Shown in pieces: positions 30,815 through 38,980 of a DNA stretch of 64,000 bases. Both the position numbers and the translations under genes were made by a program. The notes beneath the pieces are model-generated. The model was not told the DNA's origin, searched no databases, and saw only the letters and a list, made by a program, of their open reading frames with translations. Within the stretch, counting starts at the first letter, position 1. Every line of letters begins with the position of its first letter. Source of the DNA: a bacterium (GTDB lineage: Bacteria; Actinomycetota; Acidimicrobiia; Acidimicrobiales; CATQHL01); contig JAPOVS010000051.1 in assembly GCA_026708055.1 (NCBI GenBank), positions 48,556 through 112,555 on the forward strand, read 5' to 3'.

Positions 30815-33586
30815 GTGACCGTTCTGTCCGAGCAGACCCGCATCGGCATCCAGCGCCGGTTCACCGTCGAGGGTGTGCATCCCTACGACGCACTGGAATG
30901 GCGCAGCCGGCGCGCGCTCATCACCGGAGCGGGCGGCGACGTCGTCTTCGAGCAGGACGGCGTGGAGTTCCCGACCTCCTGGTCGCAGAACGCCGTCAAC
31001 ATCGTGTCCCAGAAGTACTTCCGCGGCCGGCTCGGCGCGGAGGACCGGGAGTGGTCGCTGCGCCAGGTCATCGACAGGGTTTCCGGCACGATCAGCCATT
31101 GGGGCGCCGAGGACGGCTACTTCGCCGACGGGGCCGAGGCGGCCGCGTTCGCCGACGAGTTGATCTACCTGCTGGTGAGTCAGAAGGCGTCGTTCAACTC
31201 GCCGGTGTGGTTCAACATCGGTGTTCCGGGAGCTCAGCCGCAATCCTCGGCCTGTTTCATCCTGTCGGTGGACGACTCCATGGAGTCGATCCTCAACTGG
31301 TACACCGAGGAAGGGCTGATCTTCAAGCGCGGCTCGGGGGCGGGCGTGAACCTCAGCCGGCTGCGCTCGGCCTCGGAGCATCTCTCCGGGGGCGGCCGAC
31401 CCAGCGGTCCGGTGAGCTTCATGCGTGGCGCCGACGCCTCCGCCGGGGCGATCCGCTCGGGCGGGACCACCCGGCGCGCCGCCAAGATGGTGGTCCTGGA
31501 CGCCGACCATCCCGACATCGGCGAGTTCGTGTGGTGCAAGGCCCGCGAGGAGCGCAAGGCGCAGGCGCTGAGCGAGGCCGGCTTCGACCTGAGCTTCGAC
31601 GGGGTCGACAGCACGTCGCTCCTGTACCAGAACGCCAACAACTCCGTGCGCGTCAGCGACGAGTTCATGGAGGCTGCCCTGGCGGGCGGCAAGTGGGACC
31701 TGACCGCGCGCACCAACGGTGCGGTCCTCGGGACGGTGGATGCGGCGGAGCTGCTGGATCAGATCGCCGAGGCGGCTTGGCAGTGCGCCGATCCGGGCCT
31801 GCAGTTCGACACCACCATCAACCGCTGGCACACCACGCCGGCCGCCGGACGCATCAACGCCTCCAACCCCTGCTCGGAGTACCTGCACCTCGACGACTCG
31901 GCGTGCAACCTGGCCAGCCTGAACCTGCTGTCGTTCCTGGGCGCCGATGGACGCTTCGACGTGACGGCGTTCCGGGCGGCGGTCCGGGTGGTGCTCTGTG
32001 CCCAGGAGATCTTGGTGGGGCGCTCGCACTATCCAACCGAGGCGATCGCCCGCAACGCCGTCGCCTTCCGCCAGCTCGGCTTGGGCTACGCCAACCTCGG
32101 CGCCCTGCTCATGACCATGGGCCTGCCTTACGACTCGCCCGCCGGGCGGGCGACCGCCGCTGCGGTCACTGCGCTGATGTGCGGCGAGGCGTACCGGACC
32201 TCAGCGCAGATCGCCGCACGGATGGGACCGTTCGATCAGTACGACGCCAATCGTGCCGACGTGCTGCGAGTCCTGAACATGCACCGCGGCGCCACCGCTG
32301 GCATCGACGCCGGCCACGTCTCGGAGGAACTGGCGGCGGCCGCCGTCGAGGTCTGGGACGAGGCCTGCGAGCAGGCAGAGGCCACCGGCGTGCGCAACGC
32401 CCAGGCGACGGTGCTCGCTCCCACCGGCACCATCAGCTTCATGATGGATTGTGACACCACCGGTATCGAGCCCGATCTGGCGCTGCGCAAGGCCAAGTCG
32501 CTCGTCGGCGGGGGTTCGCTCACGATCGTGAACCGCTCGCTGGCACCGGCGCTGGAGCGGCTCGGTTACGGGACCGCCGAGACCGCGGGGATCTTGGCGC
32601 ACGTGGAGAGCACCGGCTCCGTCCTGGGTGCCCCGGGGTTGGCCCGCGAGCACTACCCGGTGTTCGCCTGCTCGATCGGCGACAACACCGTGAGTCCCGA
32701 GGGCCACGTGCAGATGGTGGCGGCGGTGCAGCCCTTCCTGAGCGGGGGAATCTCCAAGACCGTCAACCTGCGAGCCGATGCGACCGTCAGCGACGTGCGC
32801 GAGCTGTTCGTGTCGGCCTGGCGCAGCGGTGTGAAGGCCATTGCCGTCTACCGGGACAACTCGAAGTGGCAGCAGCCGCTGGCGGCGGCGGGCACCGCAA
32901 CGACGCCGGCCGAGGGCGCTTCGGACGCCGCGCCCGCCGCACCCGAGCCGGTGCGCCGCCGGCTGCCGCACCACCGTACCTCGCGCACGATGGAGTTCCG
33001 GGTGGCCGATTGCAAGGGGTTCGTGACCGTCGGCGAGTACGACGACGGCCAGCCCGGCGAGCTCTTCGTGCGGGTGTCCAAGCAGGGTTCGACCCTGGCC
33101 GGGATCATGGACGCCTTCGCGATCGCGGTCTCGTACGGGCTCCAGTACGGCGTCCCGCTGCGCGCCTACGTGGACGCCTTCTGCGGGATGCGCTTCGAGC
33201 CCGCCGGTGTGACCGACGATCCCGACATACGGATCGCCACCAGCCTCGTGGACTACCTGTTCCGGCGCCTGGCGCTGACGTACCTGTCGCCGGAGGAACG
33301 GGCCGAGATGAGCATCTTCGCCACCTCCGAGCGGCTCGAGCCCACGCTTCCGGGCGTCGCCGAGGCGGTGGCCGATTCGGTGCAATGGATCGACGTCGCT
33401 CCCGACCCGCCATCGTTGCTGCATCGCTCGGATCCGGCGACGGCGGGCGGGTCCGCCGTAGGCGGATCCCACGGCGGCCTGACGGACTCCGCCTCGCCGC
33501 TGTGCATGTCCTGCGGCACCCGGATGGTGCGGGCCGGCTCGTGCTACGCCTGCGCCACCTGCGGGGCCACGAGCGGCTGCAGCTGA
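30815..33586 (+). CDS. nrdJ: Vitamin B12-dependent (class II) ribonucleotide reductase
   Basis: This 923-residue adenosylcobalamin-dependent enzyme reduces ribonucleotides without oxygen or a second subunit. Visible marks are KASFNSPVWFNIG, QSSACFILSVDDSMESI (first active-site Cys), GSGAGVNLSRLRS, INASNPCSEYLHLDDSACNL (catalytic Cys and Glu), VLAPTGTISFMMDCDTTGIE, and the C-terminal zinc-type tail CMSCGTRMVRAGSC then YACATCGATSGC. GTG 30815 is preceded by GAGGTG. No cobalamin riboswitch box is seen in its leader; instead there are tandem repeats. No class I genes are in the window. Confidence 0.96.
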   Translation: MTVLSEQTRIGIQRRFTVEGVHPYDALEWRSRRALITGAGGDVVFEQDGVEFPTSWSQNAVNIVSQKYFRGRLGAEDREWSLRQVIDRVSGTISHWGAEDGYFADGAEAAAFADELIYLLVSQKASFNSPVWFNIGVPGAQPQSSACFILSVDDSMESILNWYTEEGLIFKRGSGAGVNLSRLRSASEHLSGGGRPSGPVSFMRGADASAGAIRSGGTTRRAAKMVVLDADHPDIGEFVWCKAREERKAQALSEAGFDLSFDGVDSTSLLYQNANNSVRVSDEFMEAALAGGKWDLTARTNGAVLGTVDAAELLDQIAEAAWQCADPGLQFDTTINRWHTTPAAGRINASNPCSEYLHLDDSACNLASLNLLSFLGADGRFDVTAFRAAVRVVLCAQEILVGRSHYPTEAIARNAVAFRQLGLGYANLGALLMTMGLPYDSPAGRATAAAVTALMCGEAYRTSAQIAARMGPFDQYDANRADVLRVLNMHRGATAGIDAGHVSEELAAAAVEVWDEACEQAEATGVRNAQATVLAPTGTISFMMDCDTTGIEPDLALRKAKSLVGGGSLTIVNRSLAPALERLGYGTAETAGILAHVESTGSVLGAPGLAREHYPVFACSIGDNTVSPEGHVQMVAAVQPFLSGGISKTVNLRADATVSDVRELFVSAWRSGVKAIAVYRDNSKWQQPLAAAGTATTPAEGASDAAPAAPEPVRRRLPHHRTSRTMEFRVADCKGFVTVGEYDDGQPGELFVRVSKQGSTLAGIMDAFAIAVSYGLQYGVPLRAYVDAFCGMRFEPAGVTDDPDIRIATSLVDYLFRRLALTYLSPEERAEMSIFATSERLEPTLPGVAEAVADSVQWIDVAPDPPSLLHRSDPATAGGSAVGGSHGGLTDSASPLCMSCGTRMVRAGSCYACATCGATSGCS

Positions 33587-33653
33587 GCCCGCCACAGGGG
33601 ACCCGGAAGATCCCTTCGCGGCCGGGCGAGCAGCGCAGGCAGGACGGCACACG

Positions 33654-34757
33654 GTGACCGCCGGCATGAGGGCCGCCGTCCTCCACCCCGAGACCGCCGG
33701 CCTGCGCGTCCAAGCCGTCGACGTGGCCGCGCCCGCTGCGGAGGAGGTGCTGGTGCGCACCGCCGCCACGGGGCTGTGTCACAGCGACTTCCACTTCGTC
33801 GACGGCTCGTGGCCGATCCCGAGACCTTGCGTGCTCGGCCACGAGGGAGCCGGTGTCGTGGAGGCCGTCGGCCCCGGTGTCGGGGACTTCGAGGTGGGCG
33901 ATCACGTTGTGACCTGCCTCTCGGTGGGCTGCGGGGAGTGCAACACCTGTCTCGGGGGGCGTTCCTATCTCTGCATGGAGGGGCGCTCGGTGCGCACCCG
34001 TCCCGCCGGGCAGGCGCCGCGCCTCAGCCTCGGCGGCCAGGAACTCCACCAGTTCGTCGGTCTGGCGACCTTCGCCGAGCGCATGCTGGTGCACCGGAGG
34101 GCGCTGGTGCGCATCCGCCGCGACATGCCGCTGGACCGTGCTGCGCTGCTCGGCTGCGGGGTGCTCACCGGAACCGGGGCGGTCTTCCGCACGGCCGCGG
34201 TCCGGCCGGGCTCCTCTGTGGCCGTGGTGGGCTGCGGCGGCATCGGCATGGCGGCGGTGCAGGCGGCCCGCATCGCCGGCGCGACCGTCGTGGTCGCCGT
34301 GGACACCGAACCCCGCAAGCTCGCCTGGGCGACCGACCTCGGCGCCACGCACTCCGTGGACCCGGCCGACGGCGATCCTGTCGAGCAGGTGCGTGCGCTC
34401 ACCGGCGGCGGCGCCGAGTTCACCTTCGAGGCGATCGGCTTGCCGCGTACCGTCGAGCAGTGCCTGAACATGGCGGCGCGCGGCGGCACGGCCACAGTGA
34501 TCGGCATGCTGCCACAGGGTGCCCGGGTGGAGATCGACGGTGCTGAGTTGTTTCTGCACGAGAAGCGCCTGCAGGGGTCGTTGATGGGCTCCAACGTGTT
34601 CCGGCGCGACCTCCCGCAGCTGGTGGACCTCTACCTGGACGGCAGGCTCCGCCTCGACGAGATGGTCTCGCATCGGCTCGACCTGGATCGCATCAACGAG
34701 GGCTACGCGGCGATGCTCGCCGGCGAGGTCTTGCGGGCGGTCGTGGAGTTCTCCTGA
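33654..34757 (+). CDS. Zinc-dependent alcohol dehydrogenase (class III-like MDR)
   Basis: This 367-residue medium-chain dehydrogenase has the catalytic zinc ligands Cys42 (GLCHSD), His63/Glu64 (GHEGAG) and Cys168 (LLGCGV), and the structural zinc set Cys93, 96, 99 and 107. The cofactor loop GCGGIG (193-198) with Asp217 in VAVDTEP indicates NAD. Overall it resembles the actinobacterial class III family that includes NDMA- or mycothiol-linked formaldehyde and alcohol dehydrogenases; the substrate is open. GTG 33654 is used; an ATG at 33666 is also possible. It is convergent with gpgS, with 15 nt between stops. Confidence 0.88.
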   Translation: MTAGMRAAVLHPETAGLRVQAVDVAAPAAEEVLVRTAATGLCHSDFHFVDGSWPIPRPCVLGHEGAGVVEAVGPGVGDFEVGDHVVTCLSVGCGECNTCLGGRSYLCMEGRSVRTRPAGQAPRLSLGGQELHQFVGLATFAERMLVHRRALVRIRRDMPLDRAALLGCGVLTGTGAVFRTAAVRPGSSVAVVGCGGIGMAAVQAARIAGATVVVAVDTEPRKLAWATDLGATHSVDPADGDPVEQVRALTGGGAEFTFEAIGLPRTVEQCLNMAARGGTATVIGMLPQGARVEIDGAELFLHEKRLQGSLMGSNVFRRDLPQLVDLYLDGRLRLDEMVSHRLDLDRINEGYAAMLAGEVLRAVVEFS

Positions 34758-34772
34758 ACGGCGCCCGGATCG

Positions 34773-35654
34773 CTAGCCCGGCCGCGGGCCGCGGAGGTCG
34801 CTGAGCGGCGGCCGTTCCCGCAGCGAGACCTCCTGAGCCTCGGCGCCGGGAATGCGGAGCCGGGCGCTCCAGCCGTCGCCGGCCGACGGCGGGCTGACGC
34901 CGGAGCGCTGCATCACGGTCTGCAGGATGGCCAGCGCCTGCGGACCCAACTCCTCCAGCGGCCTGTTGCGGTGGCGGCGTACCCCGAGGTCGGCCTCCGC
35001 GATGCGATCGGCTCCGAAGCGGCGCGACAGGTCGATCAGGAGCCCCACCTCCACGCCCCAACCCTGCACGAACGGCACCTGCTCGACGGCCCGGCGCCGG
35101 ACCGCGTACTCGCCCCCGAGGGGTTGGCGCAGGTGCGCCAACTCGGGGAAGAACTGCGCCAGCAGCGGGCGCGCCATCAACTCGGTGGTCCGGCCGCCGC
35201 CCGGTCCGCCATCGAGTAGTCGCTCGTAATAGCCCTTCACGAGGACGATCCTCTCGTCGGCCAGCAGGGGCTCCACCAGGGCGGTCACGTAGCGGGCCTC
35301 GAAGCTTGCCAGGTCGGCGTCGCACCAGACGATCAGGTCGGCGGTCGTGGTGGCCACGCTCTTCCAGAGGGCGTTCCCCTTGCCGAAACCCGGACCCTCC
35401 TCCGGGAGCACCTCGTCTGAGCGCACGACCCGGGCACCGGCGGCGGCGGCCACCTCGCGGGTGCGGTCCCCCGAGTCACCGTCCACGACCAGCAGGTCGT
35501 CCACGAGCCCGGCGGCGGGAGGCATCAGCGTGCGGCGCACCTCGGCGCAGATCGCCCCAACGGTGCATTCCTCGTTCAGGGCCGGCAGGCAGACGGCGAT
35601 GGTGCGGTTCCCCTTGCGCTCGGCGAGCCGGCCGGCGGTCGATGCGGGGGACAC
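34773..35654 (-). CDS. gpgS: Glucosyl-3-phosphoglycerate synthase
   Basis: This 293-residue GT81-type glycosyltransferase joins UDP- or ADP-glucose to 3-phosphoglycerate, the first step to glucosylglycerate and methylglucose polysaccharide. It shows VCLPALNEECTVG, LVVDGDSGDRTREVA, GFGKGNALWKS, the metal-binding IVWCDADL (DAD, 112-114), RQPLGGEYAVRR, QGWGVEVGLLIDL and VRRHRNRPLEELG, all typical of actinobacterial GpgS. GTG 35654 is 7 nt after a TATCGT box, so it is probably leaderless. The partner phosphatase gene gpgP is not next to it, although the histidine phosphatase at 2625 is of the right superfamily (speculative). Confidence 0.93.
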   Translation of the reverse strand: MSPASTAGRLAERKGNRTIAVCLPALNEECTVGAICAEVRRTLMPPAAGLVDDLLVVDGDSGDRTREVAAAAGARVVRSDEVLPEEGPGFGKGNALWKSVATTTADLIVWCDADLASFEARYVTALVEPLLADERIVLVKGYYERLLDGGPGGGRTTELMARPLLAQFFPELAHLRQPLGGEYAVRRRAVEQVPFVQGWGVEVGLLIDLSRRFGADRIAEADLGVRRHRNRPLEELGPQALAILQTVMQRSGVSPPSAGDGWSARLRIPGAEAQEVSLRERPPLSDLRGPRPG

Positions 35655-35661
35655 TGCAGGA

Positions 35662-35667
35662 ACGATA
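35662..35667 (-). promoter_or_regulatory. -10 element TATCGT, probable leaderless promoter of gpgS
   Basis: On the minus strand TATCGT (35667-35662) is followed by 7 nt and then the GTG at 35654. There is no ribosome binding site. Confidence 0.5.
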
Positions 35668-35772
35668 ACCGTGCCCGGTCGCCCGGCGGCACCCCGCTAA
35701 ACTCGCTGGCGGCGGTGCGCAGTGCGGGCGGGAGCAGCCGCCGGTCGGCGAATCCCGCATCGGAGAGTCCAC

Positions 35773-36744
35773 TTGATCGCTTCCATCCCGAGCCCCGACG
35801 TGGGCACGCTTTCCCTGGGACCCCTCAATCTCCGCCTCTACGGGCTCATGGTGGCGCTGGGCGTTGTCGCCGGCGTGTACGCGGCGGCACGCTTCCTGCA
35901 GCACCGCGGTCTCAACCCGGAATGGGCGGTTCAGGTGTCCACCGTGGGCGTCCCCCTGGGGCTCATCGGCGCCCGCGCCTACCACGTGCTGACCGACTGG
36001 AAGAGCTACCAGGGCCGCTGGGTGGACGTGGTGAAGATCTGGGAGGGCGGACTCGGCATCCCGGGAGGGATCCTGGGGGCGGTTCTCGGCGGCCTCATCG
36101 TCATCCGGCTGCGGCGCCTGCCGCTGCGCTCACTGCTGGACGCGGGCGCCGTGGGATTCCCCGTCGGGCAGTTCGTCGGCCGGCTCGGGAACTGGTTCAA
36201 CCAGGAACTCTTCGGGCGGCCGACCGATCTGCCGTGGGGTCTGGAGATCGATCGGGAGCACCGCCCGCCGGAGTATCTGGACGCCGAGACGTTCCACCCC
36301 ACATTCGCCTACGAGATGGTCTGGAACATGCTGGTCTTCGGGCTGCTGTGGCGTGTCGGCACGCGCGGCAGGCTGCCGAGAGGCCACCTGATCGTGCTGT
36401 ACCTGTTCTCCTACGCGGCCGGGCGCCTGTGGATCGAGGCGCTGCGCGTGGATCCTGCGAGCCTGCTGCTGGGCGTCCGGGTGAACATCTGGGTCATGGG
36501 CGGCGTCCTGGTGTTGAGCGGCCTGTTCCTGCTGCTGGTGACGCCGCGCCGGCGGCGGGCCGAAGCCTCGCCGGAGCCGGCGGCGCCGGTCGGCGGGGAG
36601 GGAGCCGAGCCGGGCGAGGACCAGGATCCGGAGCGAGGCGAGGCGCCGGAACCGTCGGCCGACGACTCCGAAGGGGATGCCGGCAACGACGAGCAGACCC
36701 CGCTCGCCGCGGACCGCTCGACCGCCGGAAGCGCGCCGGCCTGA
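35773..36744 (+). CDS. lgt: Prolipoprotein diacylglyceryl transferase
   Basis: This 323-residue membrane enzyme attaches diacylglycerol to the lipobox Cys of prolipoproteins, such as those at 8324 and 13168. About 7 membrane segments are visible. The N-terminal IPSPDVGTLSLGPLNLRLYG and the signature VGRLGNWFNQELFGRPT (catalytic Arg and Asn) are clear, as is HPTFAYEMVWN. The acidic, Pro-rich C-terminal tail (about 265-323) is longer than in E. coli but common in actinobacteria. The start is set at TTG 35773, because GGAGAG lies 5 nt upstream and the conserved N-terminus begins right there. Confidence 0.93.
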   Translation: MIASIPSPDVGTLSLGPLNLRLYGLMVALGVVAGVYAAARFLQHRGLNPEWAVQVSTVGVPLGLIGARAYHVLTDWKSYQGRWVDVVKIWEGGLGIPGGILGAVLGGLIVIRLRRLPLRSLLDAGAVGFPVGQFVGRLGNWFNQELFGRPTDLPWGLEIDREHRPPEYLDAETFHPTFAYEMVWNMLVFGLLWRVGTRGRLPRGHLIVLYLFSYAAGRLWIEALRVDPASLLLGVRVNIWVMGGVLVLSGLFLLLVTPRRRRAEASPEPAAPVGGEGAEPGEDQDPERGEAPEPSADDSEGDAGNDEQTPLAADRSTAGSAPA

Positions 36745-36748
36745 ACAC

Positions 36749-37297
36749 ATGGACGAGTCGGCGCTGGTCACGGGGATCAGCCCGGCACGCGTCGAGCGGG
36801 GATTCGCCTTCGTGGATCTCTGCAATTTCACGCGTTACACCGACGACCACGGGGATCGCATGGCGGTGGCTCTCCTGGCGGAGTTCCGCGCCGTCGTCCG
36901 CGCCGTGGTCGCCAGCCACGGCGTCCGTATCGCCAAATGGCTCGGCGACGGCGCCATGCTGGTCGGCGTCGAGAACGAGCCGCTGGTGGAGGCGGTCGTG
37001 CATCTCCAGAACGTCGTGGCCACACAGGACGTGCTGCCGCTGCGCGCCGGTATCGCCGCCGGGCCGGTCATCCTCTTCGAGGGCGACGACTACATCGGGA
37101 ACGCGGTGAACCTCGCCGCACACCTCTGCGATCTGGCGCAACCCGGTCAACTGCTGGCTCCGGCGGCCATGGTCTCGGACCTGATGGTGAACACCGAGGC
37201 CGACTCCATCGGGTTCCTGGAGATTCCCGGGTTTACTGAAAGGGTGGACGTGGTGTTGCTGCGCGAGGCCGACCCGGAGCCGTGGGCCGATGTCTGA
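36749..37297 (+). CDS. Adenylate/guanylate cyclase-domain protein, catalytic Arg replaced
   Basis: This 182-residue protein is a single class III nucleotide cyclase homology domain. The metal aspartates are in FVDLCNFTRY (Asp23) and KWLGDGAM (Asp67, with purine-binding Lys63). DDYIGNAVNLAAHLCD supplies Asn121, but the transition-state Arg four residues later is His125. It has no receptor or membrane domain. It may be a weak or inactive cyclase or a nucleotide-binding regulator. It lies 4 nt after lgt and overlaps metX by 8 nt (ATGTCTGA), so it is co-expressed with both. ATG 36749 is the natural start. Confidence 0.8.
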   Translation: MDESALVTGISPARVERGFAFVDLCNFTRYTDDHGDRMAVALLAEFRAVVRAVVASHGVRIAKWLGDGAMLVGVENEPLVEAVVHLQNVVATQDVLPLRAGIAAGPVILFEGDDYIGNAVNLAAHLCDLAQPGQLLAPAAMVSDLMVNTEADSIGFLEIPGFTERVDVVLLREADPEPWADV

Positions 37298-38501
37298 GGA
37301 CTCCGGCGCCGCCCGCCCCCCGCGCCTGGCCGCCGGGTTGCCGGTCTCCGGCGCTTGGCAGGAGGGTGATCCCGCGGGGGACCGGCGGTTCTTCACCCTG
37401 GACACCAAGCGTCCCTTCGTCCTGGAGAGCGGCGACTCCCTGGACAGCGTGACGATCGCGTATGAGACGTGGGGGACCCTGGACAGCGACGGCTCCAACG
37501 CGGTGCTGATCTGCCACGCCCTCACCGGCGACGCTCACGCCTACGACCCGCACCTCTCCAAGCGCGGCTGGTGGCAGGGGGTCATCGGTCCCGGCGAGGC
37601 CATCGACGTGAACCGGTACTTCGTGGTGTGCGCCAATGTGCTGGGCGGCTGCCAGGGTTCGATCGGTCCCGCCTCGCTGAACCCGGCGACGGGTCGGCGC
37701 TGGGCGGCATCGTTTCCGCCGGTCACGATCCGCGACATGGTGCGCACGCAGGCGCGCCTGGCCGACCACCTCGGCGTGAAGCGGTGGCTCTGCGTCGTCG
37801 GGGGCTCCATGGGCGGGATGCAGGCCCTCGAGTGGGGTGCGATGTATCCCGCGAGGGTGCGATCCATCGCCCCGCTGGCGGTCGGTTGCTCGGCGAGTCC
37901 GTGGCAGATCGGCTGGAGCGCCGTCGGGCGGGCCGCCATCGCCTTGGATCCCCGCTGGCGCGGCGGCGAGTACTACGACGCCGAGCCCGGCGACGGACCC
38001 CACGAGGGTTTGGCGCTCGCCCGGGCCGTGGCGCAGATCACCTACCGAAGCGACGAGCTCTTCGCCCAGCGCTTCGGCCGGTCGCTCGTGCGGCCCAACG
38101 AGCAGTTCGGTCTGTGGGACCGCTTCGGCGTGGAGGGCTACCTGGACTACCACGGCGAGAAGCTGGTGCGGCGCTTCGACGCCAACACGTACCTGCTGTT
38201 GAACAAGGCGATGGACACCCACGACATCGGGCGCGGCCGCGGCGGTCTGCAGCGGGCGGTGGCGCGGATCGGTGTGCCGGTGCTGACCGTCTCGATAAGT
38301 TCCGACACGCTGTACCCGCCGCGGCAGCAGACCGAGATGCGCGACCTCCTCGTGGCGGCCGACGGGGACTGCCGCTACGTGTTCCTGGAGAGCCCTCACG
38401 GTCATGACGGCTTCCTGGTGGAGACGAGGGCCGTTTCGGCCGCTCTGGCTGAGTTCCTCGAGTCGGTGGAGAAGGATCACACCGCGCCGGGGACGGGCTG
38501 A
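37290..38501 (+). CDS. metX: Homoserine O-acetyltransferase
   Basis: This 403-residue alpha/beta hydrolase-fold enzyme acylates homoserine for methionine synthesis by direct sulfhydrylation. The nucleophile is in GGSMGGMQALEW (Ser173), preceded by LICHALTGDAHAYD and NVLGGCQGSIGPAS. The acid Asp lies in SSDTLYPPRQQ and the His in SPHGHDGFL. Acetyl versus succinyl use cannot be settled by eye. It overlaps the cyclase-domain gene and ends just before the tRNA-Gly promoter. metY is not in the window. Confidence 0.94.
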   Translation: MSEDSGAARPPRLAAGLPVSGAWQEGDPAGDRRFFTLDTKRPFVLESGDSLDSVTIAYETWGTLDSDGSNAVLICHALTGDAHAYDPHLSKRGWWQGVIGPGEAIDVNRYFVVCANVLGGCQGSIGPASLNPATGRRWAASFPPVTIRDMVRTQARLADHLGVKRWLCVVGGSMGGMQALEWGAMYPARVRSIAPLAVGCSASPWQIGWSAVGRAAIALDPRWRGGEYYDAEPGDGPHEGLALARAVAQITYRSDELFAQRFGRSLVRPNEQFGLWDRFGVEGYLDYHGEKLVRRFDANTYLLLNKAMDTHDIGRGRGGLQRAVARIGVPVLTVSISSDTLYPPRQQTEMRDLLVAADGDCRYVFLESPHGHDGFLVETRAVSAALAEFLESVEKDHTAPGTG

Positions 38502-38518
38502 TCGAGAGGGCGCCGGGC

Positions 38519-38524
38519 TACACT
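38519..38524 (+). promoter_or_regulatory. -10 element TACACT before tRNA-Gly
   Basis: TACACT begins 18 nt after the metX stop and ends 11 nt before the tRNA 5' end, a normal distance for a stable RNA start. No convincing -35 is seen. Confidence 0.5.
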
Positions 38525-38535
38525 GTCGCCGACTT

Positions 38536-38608
38536 GCGGGCGTAGCTCAGTTGGTAGAGCGCCACCTTGCCAAGGTGAAGGTCGCCGGTTCGAGCCCGGT
38601 CGCCCGCT
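38536..38608 (+). tRNA. tRNA-Gly (GCC)
   Basis: A full cloverleaf can be drawn. Acceptor arms GCGGGCG and CGCCCGC pair over 7 bp, the D-arm has AGCTCAGTTGGTAGAGC, and the anticodon loop TTGCCAA gives GCC. The T-arm has GGTTCGAGCC. CCA is not encoded. Confidence 0.95.
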
Positions 38609-38650
38609 CGCAGGCTCGCCGGGGGCGAGTCCCCGGGGGCCACACAAACT

Positions 38651-38725
38651 GCATCGGTGCCCGAGCGGACGAAGGGAGCGGCCTGCAAAGCCGTCTTATC
38701 GCGGGTTCGAATCCCGCCCGATGCT
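38651..38725 (+). tRNA. tRNA-Cys (GCA)
   Basis: Acceptor GCATCGG pairs with CCGATGC, the anticodon loop CTGCAAA gives GCA, and the T-arm is GCGGGTTCGAATCCCGC. The discriminator base is T, the U73 identity base of tRNA-Cys. CCA is not encoded. It lies 42 nt after tRNA-Gly. Confidence 0.93.
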
Positions 38726-38770
38726 CCGGAGCGCACCGTGGACGCCGAGCCTGCGGCGCCTCGGGCGCGA

Positions 38771-38776
38771 TAGCCT
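38771..38776 (+). promoter_or_regulatory. -10 element TAGCCT before tRNA-Val
   Basis: TAGCCT ends 7 nt before the tRNA-Val 5' end, so this tRNA may have its own start in addition to read-through from tRNA-Gly and tRNA-Cys. Confidence 0.4.
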
Positions 38777-38783
38777 GCCGGCG

Positions 38784-38857
38784 GGGCCGTTAGCTCAGCT
38801 GGCAAGAGCACTTGCATGACGCGCAAGGGGTCGGGGGTTCAAGTCCCTCACGGCCCA
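38784..38857 (+). tRNA. tRNA-Val (GAC)
   Basis: Acceptor GGGCCGT pairs with ACGGCCC, the D-arm has AGCTCAGCTGGCAAGAGC, and the anticodon loop ATGACGC gives GAC. The T-arm GGGGGTTCAAGTCCCTC has one G-U pair. The Gly-Cys-Val order is common in actinobacteria. Confidence 0.93.
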
Positions 38858-38891
38858 CCCGAAAAAGCCCAGGGAGCCGGTGCAATTTGGT

Positions 38892-38910
38892 TGTCCCCCG
38901 GCGGGGGAAT
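38892..38910 (+). terminator. Hairpin after the tRNA cluster
   Basis: TCCCC and GGGGA flank a short CGGCG loop (TCCCCCGGCGGGGGA), followed by ATAT. It lies 35 nt after tRNA-Val and before the mreB promoter, so it may end tRNA transcription. There is no long T-run. Confidence 0.4.
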
Positions 38911-38940
38911 ATCCTGCCGGAAACCGCGAGCCTGCTCCAG

Positions 38941-38946
38941 TACACT
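38941..38946 (+). promoter_or_regulatory. -10 element TACACT of the mre operon
   Basis: TACACT lies 34 nt before the mreB ATG, giving a leader of about 27 nt. No good -35 box is visible upstream. Confidence 0.45.
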
Positions 38947-38980
38947 CCAACAAGCTCCGAACGGATTCTGACCAGCGACC

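Noticed and set aside
33773..33783. Further copy of the recA/lexA-region motif (GCTGTGTCACA)
   Set aside because: It is an 11-nt match inside the alcohol dehydrogenase coding sequence, encoding the conserved GLCHSD zinc site. It shows that partial matches can arise by chance and is a caution for the motif finding.
37290..37297. SAM riboswitch for metX
   Set aside because: metX overlaps the preceding gene, so there is no leader to hold one.
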